Below, in pieces: positions 53,701 to 62,697 of a stretch of 64,000 nucleotides of DNA. This DNA comes from Nipponacmea schrenckii (lineage: Eukaryota; Mollusca; Gastropoda; Lottiidae): positions 24,281,023 through 24,345,022 of the forward strand of contig CM060200.1 in the NCBI GenBank assembly GCA_030562195.1, written 5' to 3'. The stretch's first letter is position 1; each line of letters begins with the position of its first letter. The notes under the pieces are model-generated. The model was not told the origin of the DNA. It worked only from the letters and a program-made list of their open reading frames with translations, and made no database searches. The translations under genes and the position numbers were made by a program.

Positions 53701-54685
53701 CTAGTTGGTTTATAACATGTTCACATTTAAGGCCGGAGCTGGTGTATGGGGTACAGAAGAAGCCGAAATGAACGCTATTTTGTGTTTAAGAAGTTTGCCT
53801 CAACTCCGAGAAACTATCAAGAACTATGAGGAATTTACAGGAACGTCAATGGAAGAGGCCATTGAAAGTGAATGCAGTGGTTCCTTAAAACGTGGTTATA
53901 TAGCTATTGGTAGGTTTGTTGAAGAAACAGAATTTGATGGGAAAGACAAGTTAAATATTGTTGATGGCTTAGGGTACGATCGCCAACAAAAAAGGTCTGT
54001 GTTCGTAGAGACGGTTATTTAAAGGCCTTGCGTCTGAAATTGTGAAACAACCTTTGTAATACTGGCCTTTGAGGAGAGGTAATAAGTGGTCATTGTTGGT
54101 TTTATTTTCAGTTGCCAGTGCTAAAGATCTACCAGGCTTTTTCGCAGACAGATTGAAGGCCAGTTTTTCTGGACTTGGGACCAACGACAATGATTTGATT
54201 AGAATTGTTGTCTCTCGTAGTGAAGTAAGTGAAGATAAAGAATTGCGACTATGGTACAGTTGATCAAGGAAACAGTTGCCTTTGAATAAGTCCTCTCCTT
54301 GGTACAGATACAAGTGAAAACACATTCCAGAGAGCGTGTCAAAATCCATTTTGAGTTGAGGATCACTCAGAACCCAAGTTGCTGTGTATATATGACTGAA
54401 TATGGTTGCTTCTTTCGTTTTTATCATCAGTTTTATATAAATCCAATTTTGGTCCTGTTATCTGGGCTTGTCTTTGAATGAACACAAAACGAAACATATT
54501 TCAATCAGATTGTGTTAGATGTTGGCGTACAACTCATTTACCGTTCATTTTTGTTTCAGATTGATCTTCAAGAAATAAAAGAAGCTTACCAAGCTAAATA
54601 TGAAACATCTTTGAATGATGCTATAGCTGATGAGTGTAGTGGAGACTATAAAAACATGTTACAGGCCGTTGTTAATGCTTCCTAA
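47714..54685 (+). CDS. Annexin, complete nine-exon gene
   Basis: A calcium-dependent phospholipid-binding protein of the annexin family, expected at the inner face of membranes. Joining 47714-47719, 50860-50935, 51126-51220, 51364-51477, 52939-53029, 53331-53479, 53732-53909, 54112-54224 and 54560-54685 gives 315 residues plus stop, normal for a four-repeat core. All joins are GT-AG and keep frame. Repeat I has GFGTDE at about residues 26-31, repeat II GAGTDE, repeat III WGTEE (the tryptophan is usual there) and repeat IV GLGTND. In each, an Asp or Glu follows the Thr after 38 residues, so all four type II calcium sites look intact. The N-terminal tail is short (MPGTI), as in A5-like annexins, and lacks the long Gly/Pro tails of A7 or A11. 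Splicing is inferred from sequence; family assignment is firm, subfamily is not. Confidence 0.95.
48429..48980 (+). mobile_element. TTAA MITE family, copy 3 (left part, interrupted)
   Basis: It starts TTAAAGGGATACCACC and carries the family core GTATATTCATCGATAGAC, then TTACCTGCGGTGTC. The core is cut by a hAT-type insertion at 48522-48913 and resumes with ATATCTATG and AGAATCCCT. The right inverted end seen in the other copies is missing or decayed, so the right boundary given is approximate. Confidence 0.65.
48522..48913. mobile_element. 392-bp hAT-type MITE with 8-bp target duplication
   Basis: Inverted ends are CAGGGGCGCGGGAACA (left) and the complement of CATAGGCGCGGGAACA (right), 14 of 16 matching. 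Perfect eight-base duplications GCGGTGTC flank it at 48514-48521 and 48914-48921. CAGRG-like tips with 8-bp duplications are the hAT signature. Subterminal G runs followed by CAAA are also inverted. There is no coding capacity. Confidence 0.88.
49491..50210 (+). mobile_element. Pearl-like element, short variant
   Basis: Head CCCACACGAAAGTATGGGCG, then TATATTG and a GTCCGTCG run at about 49530-49553. About three core units of 170 bp follow, with GCTACAATTC near 49582, 49754 and 49923. The tail is GGCAGTGGGCGTATATGACC and the palindrome CTTGCCTGGCAAG (50193-50205). Head and tail match the element at 14961-16740, but the cores belong to a different subfamily (GTGCTCACTCTACARGCTAC...CATTATGAAGATGATCCC). 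Confidence 0.8.
50664..50812 (+). repeat. Mollusc-type dispersed repeat (copy 2)
   Basis: It shares, in order, TGAAATGAATTGAGTTTTAC, GGGCTAATGAAGA, GATCTTTAACGTGCA and GTCTGTAGCACAC with the copy at 13016-13300. It lacks the 3' CATCCGAACGAC block and lies about 50 bp before annexin 1 exon 2. Confidence 0.55.
50860..50935 (+). CDS. Annexin 1 exon 2
   Basis: Acceptor TTTTAAG, donor GTAAGT, ending in phase 1. It encodes [10 protein letters not shown] and the first helix of repeat I through MKGFG. In the paralogue this exon and the next are one uninterrupted exon. Confidence 0.9.
51126..51220 (+). CDS. Annexin 1 exon 3
   Basis: Acceptor TTTTTTGCAG, donor GTATTT. It carries TDEDQII and the middle helices of repeat I to AYGK. 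The intron before it is only 190 bp. Confidence 0.92.
51364..51477 (+). CDS. Annexin 1 exon 4
   Basis: Acceptor AATATTTCAG, donor GTAAGT, 114 bases in phase 0. It encodes [16 protein letters not shown], with the acidic residue that completes the calcium site of repeat I, and runs to [11 protein letters not shown]. Confidence 0.95.
51682..52404. mobile_element. 723-bp inverted-repeat element with TTA target duplication
   Basis: Ends are 41-bp inverted repeats with one mismatch, beginning AGGTGGGCTTATGTGGGCTT and ending in CTCGATTGTCGG. TTA flanks both sides (51679-51681 and 52405-52407). The interior is richer in G+C than the host and contains many CGAC/GTCG motifs, but no intact transposase frame. 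A TWA duplication suggests a PIF/Harbinger-like non-autonomous element. It lies in annexin 1 intron 4. Confidence 0.8.
52405..52867. mobile_element. TTAA MITE family, copy 1 (complete)
   Basis: The 24-bp inverted ends match at 22 positions: TTAAAGGGATAACAGG on the left and the complement of TTAAAGGGATAATAGG on the right, both followed by a TTAGAA block. No duplication is visible outside TTAA, so TTAA itself is probably the piggyBac-type target. The core ATCCATCAGTGGACTTACC, then TGGTGTC, is shared with the copies at 48429 and 60554. Confidence 0.8.
52939..53029 (+). CDS. Annexin 1 exon 5
   Basis: Acceptor CTTGTAG, donor GTAAAT. It encodes [16 protein letters not shown] onward, the first half of repeat II. 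The intron before it is swollen by two transposable elements. Confidence 0.93.
53331..53479 (+). CDS. Annexin 1 exon 6
   Basis: Acceptor TTTATTTCAG, donor GTTTGC, a weaker form. It encodes the second half of repeat II ([15 protein letters not shown], with the calcium-site Asp) and the linker [20 protein letters not shown]. Confidence 0.93.
53732..53909 (+). CDS. Annexin 1 exon 7
   Basis: Acceptor CATTTAAG, donor GTAGGT. It encodes almost all of repeat [20 protein letters not shown] through [18 protein letters not shown] replaces the commoner WGTDE and keeps the acidic ligand. Confidence 0.94.
54112..54224 (+). CDS. Annexin 1 exon 8
   Basis: Acceptor TTATTTTCAG, donor GTAAGT. It encodes the linker [20 protein letters not shown] and the first half of repeat IV to VSRSE. 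A 152-residue frame on the opposite strand here is a shadow. Confidence 0.94.
54560..54685 (+). CDS. Annexin 1 exon 9 with stop
   Basis: Acceptor TTTGTTTCAG. It encodes [14 protein letters not shown], the ADECSGDYK calcium-site segment and the C-terminal QAVVNAS, then TAA. The short C-terminus is normal for annexins. Confidence 0.94.
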   Translation: MDLQEIKEAYQAKYETSLNDAIADECSGDYKNMLQAVVNAS

Positions 54686-54713
54686 TTTACATTATAGTAT
54701 TACGATTTTACTA

Positions 54714-54719
54714 AATAAA
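54714..54719 (+). other. Poly(A) signal of annexin 1
   Basis: AATAAA lies 29 bases after the stop codon, which predicts a very short 3' UTR. Confidence 0.75.
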
Positions 54720-54809
54720 ACTATTGTTACATTGAACGAGTATGGAAAGACAGGATACTTTGCATTGAGAACTGGAATGTAGTTGGGGAAATAGGAGATG
54801 ATAAAACAT

Positions 54810-55322
54810 CAGGGGCGTAGCGTGACCATTTTGACTGGGGGTGTAACGTTTTACCGACGGACACGTGTTCTTCCGGGGGCAAAAATAACTTACTATTAAC
54901 AATCAGGGGCGTATCTAGAACTTGCCTGAGATGGGGGACTGAAGGGCAGTCCTGTAGGCAAAAGGCCTTCGTATTTGGCCCTTGCAGTGGCGGGGGTTTG
55001 GGGGTCCTTTCCCGGAAAATTTTACAAACTAGGAAACCCGGAGAATACATCTGATTTTGGAAGTCTTTTCCACTGGTTCAAATTATTAATTTTCATCGGA
55101 AAACCATATGTTTTCTATGTCATTTTTCGACATATTCTGCGTTTTACCGACATGGCGTGGTGTTTCGGGGGTTCTCCCTCGGAAAATTTTAACTAGGAAA
55201 CCCGGAGAATACATCTGACGCGATTTTGGAAGTCGTTTCCACCGGTCAAAATTATCAACTTTCATCGGAAAACCATATGTTTTATAAAGCCTTTTTCGAC
55301 CTATTCTGCGTTTTACCGACAA
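54810..55322. mobile_element. hAT-like debris with a tandem 165-bp unit
   Basis: CAGGGGCGTA, a hAT-like left tip, occurs at 54810 and again at 54904. Two diverged units start at about 54988 and 55153. Each contains CGGAAAATTTT, CTAGGAAACCCGGAGAATAC and ATCGGAAAACCATATGTTTT. No matching right tip is present. The right side ends against a reversed pearl-like tail, so the element is truncated. Confidence 0.55.
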
Positions 55323-55331
55323 GTTCAGTGA

Positions 55332-55708
55332 AGATAGCTTGCCAGGCAAGATAACATACGCCCACTGGCAGCATTGAATTTGAATAATAAATTGAGCGAT
55401 AACTAAAAAAAAAATTCACTGAATATAGGGCAAAGACTCTTCAAAACTATTCATGGAAAAACGTCAAATTCAAACTTGACAACCATCTTTTCTATTTCAA
55501 TACTCATATATATTTAAAAATTATAGCTTCTTTTTCACCCACAAAATTTTCTGACGCAATTTTACTAAGTCAGGGCAATAACTAAAAAATCATTGGTTAA
55601 AAAAAGTCATCAAATTCAAACTTGACTGCCGTCTTATCAATCCCTATGTTCACACCAAGTTTCATTAAAATCTATTGAAAATTGTAGCTTCTATTGTGTC
55701 TACAACAA
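55332..55708 (-). mobile_element. Pearl-like element, reversed 3' fragment
   Basis: Read on the minus strand, it ends GGGCGTATGTTATC then CTTGCCTGGCAAG (palindrome at 55338-55350). It holds about two and a half B-type cores of the kind seen at 15750-16700. The head and tetranucleotide run are missing, so this is a 5'-truncated copy. Confidence 0.75.
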
Positions 55709-55724
55709 ATAAAGAGGCAAGGGC

Positions 55725-55870
55725 GCTACTCCCTTTAAGACCATTTAAAGATATACAGTCTTTATGCAAATACAGCTTTGCAAGGCAGGGGCACTACTCC
55801 CTGTAAGACCATTCGATGGAATTCTGTCTTCTGCCTACCACACAGCTCGGCAAGGCAGAGGAGGCTTTAA
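55725..55870. repeat. Short two-copy tandem repeat
   Basis: Two diverged copies of about 70 bp share GGCAAGG, GGGC-CTACTCCCT and TAAGACCATT. I do not recognise the family. Confidence 0.5.
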
Positions 55871-56131
55871 CCATTGTGGTTTATCAATGAGTTACAGAAA
55901 TAACAATTAGATTTGAATCAATTTCCATAAAGATGTTTTCCACTTTGATGCAATCTAGGAAACTGGATGTCAGATTTTCATTTATTTTGTTTTTGTGTAA
56001 TCTTGAAATAGGATTTGATTAGAATTAAAAATTCATGGGAACTTTAATTTTTTATTATTTCTTTTTCAATTGTTTTGTCATAAAAGATGCCGAGAGAGAA
56101 TATTGAAACTTCCGAACATTAAACCATAGAA

Positions 56132-56420
56132 ATGAATCCAAATATTATTGAAGCAGAAGAACCAGCAACCGTTCCTAAGAAAAGAAAAAATTCAGAAGAG
56201 GAAGAAACTTCTGATAATGATTTACCCAAATGCAAACGAATCAGGTTGACGGCTGAATAAACTACTGAAATCTTTAAATTTTTCAAAAAGCAACTTGAAT
56301 CCACAACTACACCACGGAAACCAGAGTGCATAAATATTATGGCAAAAAGTAAATTCTTAAAAAATAAACATTATACAGATATTATTTAAAAAATTCGAAT
56401 ATTAATCACAAATAAGTTAA
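56132..56420 (+). pseudogene. Decayed coding fragment with in-frame stops
   Basis: An ATG at 56132 opens a 42-codon frame containing PKKRKNSEEEE (nuclear-signal-like) and KCKRIRL, ending in TAA at 56258-56260. The same frame stays open for another 42 codons (EIFKFFKKQLESTTTPRKPE, later AKSKFLKNKHYTDII) to a TAA at 56387-56389, then continues KIRILITNK. The pattern, a basic/acidic tail followed by a Phe-rich helix, a Pro-Arg/Lys-Lys/Pro-Glu turn, LKN and an aromatic segment, resembles a C-terminal Myb/SANT-like module I associate with transposon-derived proteins in fish and bivalves. That link is from memory. The first stop falls where such modules usually have Trp-Thr. Confidence 0.45.
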
Positions 56421-56869
56421 GACTGTAGTTTTATTAATCATGTTTTTTTGGAAAAAGAATATTTTAAAAGGTGTTATTTAAGCCTAATGCGGTGGAGAAG
56501 TTGCTTTAATCGCAGTAGACCATAGATTTTCAAACAGACACTAGCTCTTAATTACATCCATTACGTGTGAGGAGATGTTACTTACAAATAAAATATTTTT
56601 ATTTCAGTTACTGTTGCAGGGAAAATAGTTCATATGTTAAAGTATTGTATTCATGCTTGAGGTGATTTTGTTTAATTTGGCAAAATAAAGGATTTTTGTA
56701 GTGTCCTAAACAATTGTAAATGAGGAAAATAAAAGTAAATATCGGGTACCTACTTGAGTCACTCTTCACAAATATACGTGCAGCAATCAACCCATAATGT
56801 AGCCCCTTCGCATGCCAAAGAATAGGTGTGTTTCTAAGTTTTGACCAAGCAGTTGTATCCTACCTTCAA
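56421..56869. other. AT-rich spacer in the intergenic region
   Basis: No gene or repeat is supported here. Confidence 0.4.
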
Positions 56870-57065
56870 AAGATATAAATTATCATTATGACATTGAGTA
56901 GGCATACATGAACGGACGTACTCGAGAATCTTATTCTGTCTGTGCAAAGTATACGGCGTCTCGAATGTACTGGAAAGGAAATCGGGAATATTTGTTACGT
57001 CCCGGACCACACCACCTTCGTGGCCGGCACAGATTTTTCTAACCAAAGCAGTTGCGCCAGAGCAT
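56870..57065 (-). pseudogene. Possible exon or coding remnant, minus strand
   Basis: On the minus strand an open frame without an ATG reads HPECSGATALVRKICAGHEG, continues through NIPDFLSSTFETPYTLHRQN and KILEYVRSCMPTQCHNDNLY, and ends LLK at a donor-like AAG-GTAGGA near 56870. The composition is protein-like and the stretch is richer in G+C than its flanks. I recognise no family and see no joining exons. A plus-strand frame at 57052-57249 overlaps the upstream part. It could be transposon-derived. Confidence 0.25.
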
Positions 57066-57249
57066 TCGGGATGTACTAGATAGCGTCACGAATACGCCCA
57101 AAGAGATTTTCTCGAAAGTAGGCCTACGTGCAAAATTCTACTTACTGAAAAGTAACGAAAAAAATGCATATGCTCCTCTCGATAAAGGACAAAGAGGCTA
57201 CATCCAGTTAGTTGAATTCAACAACAAAATGAATAGAAAGAAATTTTAA

Positions 57250-57775
57250 AAGTTATACTCACAAGATTTAACGCAAAAGACGTTGTGCATCGGGTGTCCA
57301 ATGTAGAAATAAAGCTGTCCAACGCCGGTTAGTGTTCGAGAAAGATTCCAAGGGACATTAGAACACGTAAAATAACTACAGTCAATTGAGTAGCCAAAAA
57401 AAATGCTTTCTTGAGTATCCATTTCAGTTTAAAAACTATGATGAGGCACATTAATAAAGCAATAAAACCAAAACAATTTCTGTGGTGCGCATGCGCAGGC
57501 TTTTGATTGCATGCGTTTTTGAAGGCTTTTGATTAGTCAAAAAATAGTTTTATACGCTCCTGTCCAAGATTATTTTATGAAATACTTGAGCTTGAATGTC
57601 AGTATTACCACATGGACGACTTACGGAAAATATTTTTATGGGACTTTGGCATGAATGAAAATTAGACCCGTATGAATCATTTTGGCGCATCTGAAAAAGT
57701 TTTCATCTGCAACAAATGCAAAATAAGTCGTATAAGACCTTTATGGACGTATAAAAGGTCCCAAATGACAGCGAT
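57250..57775. other. Spacer without recognised features
   Basis: Nothing is supported beyond unannotated AT-rich DNA. Two near-copies of CTTTTGATT with GCATGCG lie near 57490-57535. Confidence 0.35.
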
Positions 57776-57835
57776 GGCGAGAACGGACGGAAGGACGGAC
57801 GGGGCGACGACAATATACGTCCACATTTCGCGATT
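57776..57835 (-). mobile_element. Pearl-like element, solo truncated head
   Basis: On the minus strand it reads AATGTGGACGTATATTGTCG, TCGCCCC and a GTCC run of about 20 bp. Only the right arm of the head hairpin and the tetranucleotide run remain. Cores and tail are absent. Confidence 0.6.
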
Positions 57836-58839
57836 TACCGACAAATTCAAATAACGAACAGCTTAACGATAACAAGGGTATCGGTGAACCAATCGGTATT
57901 CCTGACCTTCCCAAAAACTCTTCAGAGCTAGGAATGTTTTCGGTTTTCGATTTCATACTCGGGGAGATTATCTTGAACCAATTTAAATATTGGCTTTAAG
58001 GGAATTTAGAAATGGTGTGGTAAAAGAGTCGAGTAAAATTGTCTGAACAGCCAATTAAATCTTGTGAGGCGACGAAATAATAATTCTTAGGACAAAGTGC
58101 TTGAATGGATTATCTTTTATCGAAAAAGTGAATGATTATTATAAAAAAACGTATCGATATCTCTTATTAAAAGTACTCCGTCATACATCTAATTGCCATG
58201 TTATTAATATATACAAACACTATAAGGATGGCTTTCTTCCCAAAGAAAAAGACCGTTTATTGCACTTTAAAAGAGATATCGACCAAATATCGTTTGCGTC
58301 TAAAAGAAAATGGGAAGAAATCGAGACTGGAATGGATTATCCATAGTATTACTGAATACTATTAAGAAGGGTATCTAAAGGGCATCTCCCGAATCCCGAT
58401 TGTTCAGTGAACTGAAAATTTGTTGACCATGTGGCAAAACCGGTTATCGTATCGAGCTGCCTACTATAAATCTTGATGACTAATGGCCTCCTTATGTTTT
58501 ACCTATATAGTATATATACCTTGTTAGTTTTCGCCCCAAGGTACAATTCAACTAGGATGTCAGTTACTTATAGGCCTACTGGACCAAGGAGCTCAGTTAC
58601 ATTTAAAATTATTATAAGGTTAATGCATACGCGGTAGAAATAGTCCGTGATATAAGTATGAACTTGTCCGGAATCTGAGAATAGTATTAGTTAGTTATTC
58701 TCGTGATAAAGTTAAAAATTTATTAATAACAGTCAAAGTCGTGATTTTATTAAATTACTAAGCATCGACATGGTACGTAGTAACATATTCCTACACGTAT
58801 GAATCACAGACATATTTTCACATGTATATTTTCTATACT
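57836..58839. other. Spacer before annexin gene 2
   Basis: The frame at about 58066-58346 (plus strand) is open for about 90 codons, rich in Lys and Tyr, and has no ATG near its 5' edge. I recognise no family in it and do not call it a gene. Confidence 0.35.
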
Positions 58840-58958
58840 TTCAACTATATGACAGTCTGGGTCACGTGACTACTACCTGTTTCATTTAGGTCCAGTGAGC
58901 GAACGAGACATTTATAATTTGTTTAGCAGTCTTCGTTCAATTAAAAAAAATCGTCAAA
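58840..58958 (+). promoter_or_regulatory. Promoter region of annexin gene 2
   Basis: GTCACGTGAC at 58861-58870 is a perfect palindrome of the CLEAR/E-box type, 88 bp before the ATG and followed by TA as in gene 1. ATTTATAATTT near 58910 could serve as a weak TATA-like element. Confidence 0.55.
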
Positions 58959-58964
58959 ATGCCG
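58959..58964 (+). CDS. Annexin 2 exon 1 (Met-Pro only)
   Basis: ATGCCG then donor GTAAGT. The next coding exon is 2.8 kb downstream and opens with GGAACT in phase 0, as in gene 1. Confidence 0.8.
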
Positions 58965-61900
58965 GTAAGTTTTATTTTCATATAATTCCATGATTCTTGG
59001 AGTCTTTGTTCTTTAACATACTTATATTATTTAAATTCTGCTCGGTGGATCACAGTTTTAGTTAATTTTTTCGCATTTTTGAAAGGAATGTTGCGAATTC
59101 CTTGGAATTAACCGAGCGTATCGAGACCAATTGCAATAGATCATCCAATTCCTGGATTTTCTTTTGATAAATTTCCTCAATATTAAGGTAACTGACTGAG
59201 AATTTATTACAATTGTAACAACAGGTTAACATTGTTAAAATGTTAGAGGACCACGCCCACTTATGAAATATTTACTTTCGTGTCAACGTAACTTAAAAAC
59301 TCTGAATAAGTTTTTGTTTCAACAAACGTATTAACCTATTACTTATCTTTATAGATATATCACATTGAGTTTAGTCTTTGATGTGTGTTGTCTATAATTA
59401 AACGTGGCCATTATTAAGGTAAAATTGGGCCAAATAAATGCATAAGACTATACTATTTTGCAATTATTCCAATTATCTATAATATCCATTCCCAAGACAT
59501 TTCTCACAGATAATACATTTTCGTCTTACTCTTATGTGGGCCCCGGAGGTACCGGGTTGAGCTTGAGTAAATTGATTTTCAGGTGGCATCTAGAAGAATG
59601 TCATCGGTGGATTTAAATTCATCTGAACGCACCGACGGGTGGCATATCGCAGTTATTGCTGGTTGCCATCAATTGCTCATGGTTAACCTTCTTGTCGTCA
59701 AACTAAGTGGTTATGTCCAAAAACGCACCCATTCGTTATACTTCCCAGGAAGAGACCATGTATTCGGTATATGGTGGTATTATACTCATTAGTATATTCA
59801 GTTTCTTGAGACGACGAATCCGATGATGTCGACCTTAGCCACTAAGCAATCTTTCTAATATGTTGGGCTTCAGTGTAGCCGGCTACATGGACAAATTAGC
59901 AACACTTCAATTAAGCATCGCTCTGTGATCATAAGGCGTATAAAATAAGTGAATGTATCCAATTAATTGCCGACAATATCTCACTAAAGTTGCAAACAAA
60001 TGTTAATACAGGTTAAAAAATCATTCAATTTTATATAAATTTTATATAATTTAAAGTGAGAAAATGAGAGAATAGAAACTCAGTCCAGCTGTCGATATCA
60101 TTAGTTAATATACAGTCAGATTTTGCATATACACAACATAAAATCAAGCAGAAATATTTGATCTAGATCTTCAAACGTTCAATATCGCAATCAGAATTAC
60201 ATTAAATTTGTAAAAGGAATACCGAGACTAATTGTATTATTTCAACAGCTTGTGGGACTGAATTATAGCTACCAAGAGCTATAAAGAACTCGTATTGATT
60301 GATTGCATGACATCACAAATTCCTATCGGAATTGATGACGTCAAAGACTTCATTATGCAAGGGAACTATCTCTACGAGTGTACATAAACTTTGACTAAAG
60401 GATTTTAAATTTTGATCTCAATATGTCACTATTTTATATAAGAACACAATTATATGGATAACAAGCTATGCTTGATAAAGACAGGAGTACCCTCGTTGAA
60501 ACGTCGCAAATAATTGTTATCCATATAATTGGGTCCTGATATATATTCTCCAATTAAAGGGATACTGCGTCTTAGCATCATGAACATAATTTTTTTTTCT
60601 CAAGAATGGTCAATATGAGTATATTCATCAATGAACTTACCTGGTGTCTAACGCAACAGAATCCCTTAAAATCCGGAAAAGTCACAACACAAGTCATTTT
60701 TGAAAAAAAGGTGAATCAATTTATTAAGCGTTTTTCAATAATCAAATGCATCTTTATGGATGATTAGTTATTTTTTTGGATATTTTTGTTTAATTTTTAT
60801 GATATTTATAGCAGCAGGTATATTTACTGATGAATAGAGCTCTTATTTGCCTAGTTTAAAATTTTCAAATTTTCATTCTAAGACCTATTATCCCTTTAAT
60901 AAACGCCACTCAAGGCCACTATTTTAGGATGTTTTGCTTCAGTAATTTAGTAAAAACTGTAAGGACAGTGATCGTAGCCAGTGAGTAAATACTCGAAAGT
61001 CAATGAATGAGTTTGTCCTATATACATAATACTTTAAGAAATGTATTACACCTACATAGGTAAATTGTGTAAATGATAACCTAAATTGGAGGTGTAGTGT
61101 GGGTGTTGGGAAATACTTTCTGTTAAAATATTTCAATATCTTTCACCCACAGCTTTCCCAATTAAAGACTTTGATATCGGTACGTTCTACTTTCGTAGGA
61201 TTGCTCGTTATCTCCGGCTATGCAATAAGCCTTCAATAAAATGTCAAATTGGTAATGAATTATTATAAATTTAATTTCAGCTTTAGTATTAAGGGCGCCA
61301 GAGACGTATGAGACGTTTCGATGAGTTTCGGACTATATTATCCTTAAACCCTAATCGATTGATTTCACTAAACACTATACCTCACTTTTAACAACTGACC
61401 CATACGTCAATGTTAATTTTCTCATCATATTAGTCGAATATCGAGATAGTGGTGTACGCTCAACCTTTGTTAATGTTCGTTAGTTTCCACAAGCAGCATC
61501 CATGCCCCGAATTTGATACGAGTGACTATAGAATGCAGTAGACAAAATTGAAATATTATTACTAGTTATCACTGAGAAAAGACAGAAATATGCACGACCC
61601 TGATCATCTTTTCAATATCAAGTTATTACGAACTGTGTCTAATACCCTGACAGCAGCAGCCACTTGTTTGTATACAAAAGTTTGCATATAACAGCAGTTT
61701 GATTTCCTAACTGGTCGTCAGTAAACATAATCACATTATTATATACTTTAGGGAACTATACGTAAGAACTATGATTTTGATGTGTCCGTTGTGGTGGAAC
61801 AACTCAGGAACTCCATGACTGGTTTCGGAACTGATGAAGATACTATTATCAATATTCTGGTAAATCATGACAATGAGCAAAGACGCGAAATTGACGAGTC

Positions 61901-62437
61901 TTATAAATGTGCCTATGGAAAGGTAAAACAACTTTTTAAATAACTCTAATAGTTTTCTATTCTTATTTCTATGGAGTTTCTATCACAATGAACTGAAGTA
62001 TTGTACTGTCCAATGTAAATCTAGCTTGATTGGCAGTTATATTGAAAATGGCCAACATTTTGTATGCTCCTTGGTAATATCCAATGAGAAAGTAGGTTCT
62101 GGAGCACTGTATACCAAATATGTGAAGTGAACGATTGTTTCAGCTACCATAATATACGAAGAAAAACGTCCTATATTCAATTTTTACAATCGGATAGGGA
62201 CTACCAGATAAATGATATTCCCAACATTGCTCAAAATAATTACATTGTTCAACCATAACAAATATTGCAGTAAAAGAACGATTTTTAGTTGATTTGCTTA
62301 TAACTGTTCCCCTTTGCCATTAGGACTTGATTGAAGATCTGCAGTCTGAGTTAAAGGGTGATTTTGAAGAAATTTGTGTCGCCATGTTGGAACATCCACG
62401 AAAGTATGATGCCAAACAGATCCATAATGCTATGTGT
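58959..62437 (+). CDS. Annexin, second tandem copy (5' part, runs off window)
   Basis: Exons 58959-58964, 61752-61922 and 62324-62437 give the first 97 residues of a second annexin. They carry MPGTIRKNYDFDVSVVVEQL, the calcium loop GFGTDED and DLIEDLQSELKGDFEE, with the acidic ligand 38 residues after the Thr, so repeat I looks functional. All joins are GT-AG. The length to each shared exon edge equals that of gene 1 (59 and 97 residues). About 57 of 97 residues match gene 1 by hand count. The intron that splits repeat I in gene 1 is absent. Repeats II-IV must lie beyond base 64000, after a pearl-like element that fills the last visible intron. Same strand and start structure as gene 1 mean tandem duplication. 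Confidence 0.92.
58965..61751 (+). other. Annexin 2 intron 1
   Basis: The intron holds a possible alternative exon at 59583-59792, a perfect CRE (TGACGTCA) at 60336-60343 and a TTAA MITE copy (60554-60899). The rest is AT-rich and unremarkable. Confidence 0.75.
60554..60899. mobile_element. TTAA MITE family, copy 2 (complete)
   Basis: Left end TTAAAGGGATACTGCG, right end the complement of TTAAAGGGATAATAGG, followed inward by TCTTAG on both sides. The core TATATTCATCAATGAACTTA, then CCTGGTGTC, is shared with the other copies. It is 346 bp, shorter than copy 1 mainly in the right half. Confidence 0.78.
61752..61922 (+). CDS. Annexin 2 exon 2 (fused equivalent of gene 1 exons 2 and 3)
   Basis: Acceptor ATACTTTAG, donor GTAAAA, 171 bases. 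This equals 76 + 95, the exact sum of the two gene 1 exons. It runs from GTIRKNYDFD to CAYGK with no interruption at the FG-TDE position. Confidence 0.93.
62324..62437 (+). CDS. Annexin 2 exon 3
   Basis: Acceptor TTGCCATTAG, donor GTAAGT, 114 bases in phase 0, like gene 1 exon 4. It encodes DLIEDLQSELKGDFEE to YDAKQIHNAMC. Confidence 0.93.
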
Positions 62438-62697
62438 GTAAGTTTCTTTGAGTTTTACTTTGATATCCAGAGATAACCAGACCATTTTCATCTTGTCATC
62501 GGCATAATCATGCTGTTGTCTGTTACGTATTAAAGTTTGGAAATGTTGAAAGTCGGCACAAGGCCATTACGAAATTTTAAACCTTGAAGTCACTAGCCTG
62601 TAAATGCAACAATTTGATTAGATTGTATGCTGGCAAATACAGCCAATCACTATACATGCACTAGGTAATAGGTCACAGTGTTTGCAATCGAGTTTTT

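Noticed and set aside
53969..54427. 152-codon open frame on the minus strand
   Set aside because: It lies antisense to annexin exon 8 and its introns. Exon 8 has clear annexin protein character and splice sites on the plus strand.
58101..58346. 81-codon Lys/Tyr-rich frame before annexin 2
   Set aside because: No ATG at the 5' edge and no family recognised. It is left as spacer, though it deserves a database search.
62438..62697. Annexin 2 repeat II exon before the pearl-like element
   Set aside because: No GxGTDE-coding segment with an acceptor occurs between exon 3 and the window end, so the remaining exons must lie outside.
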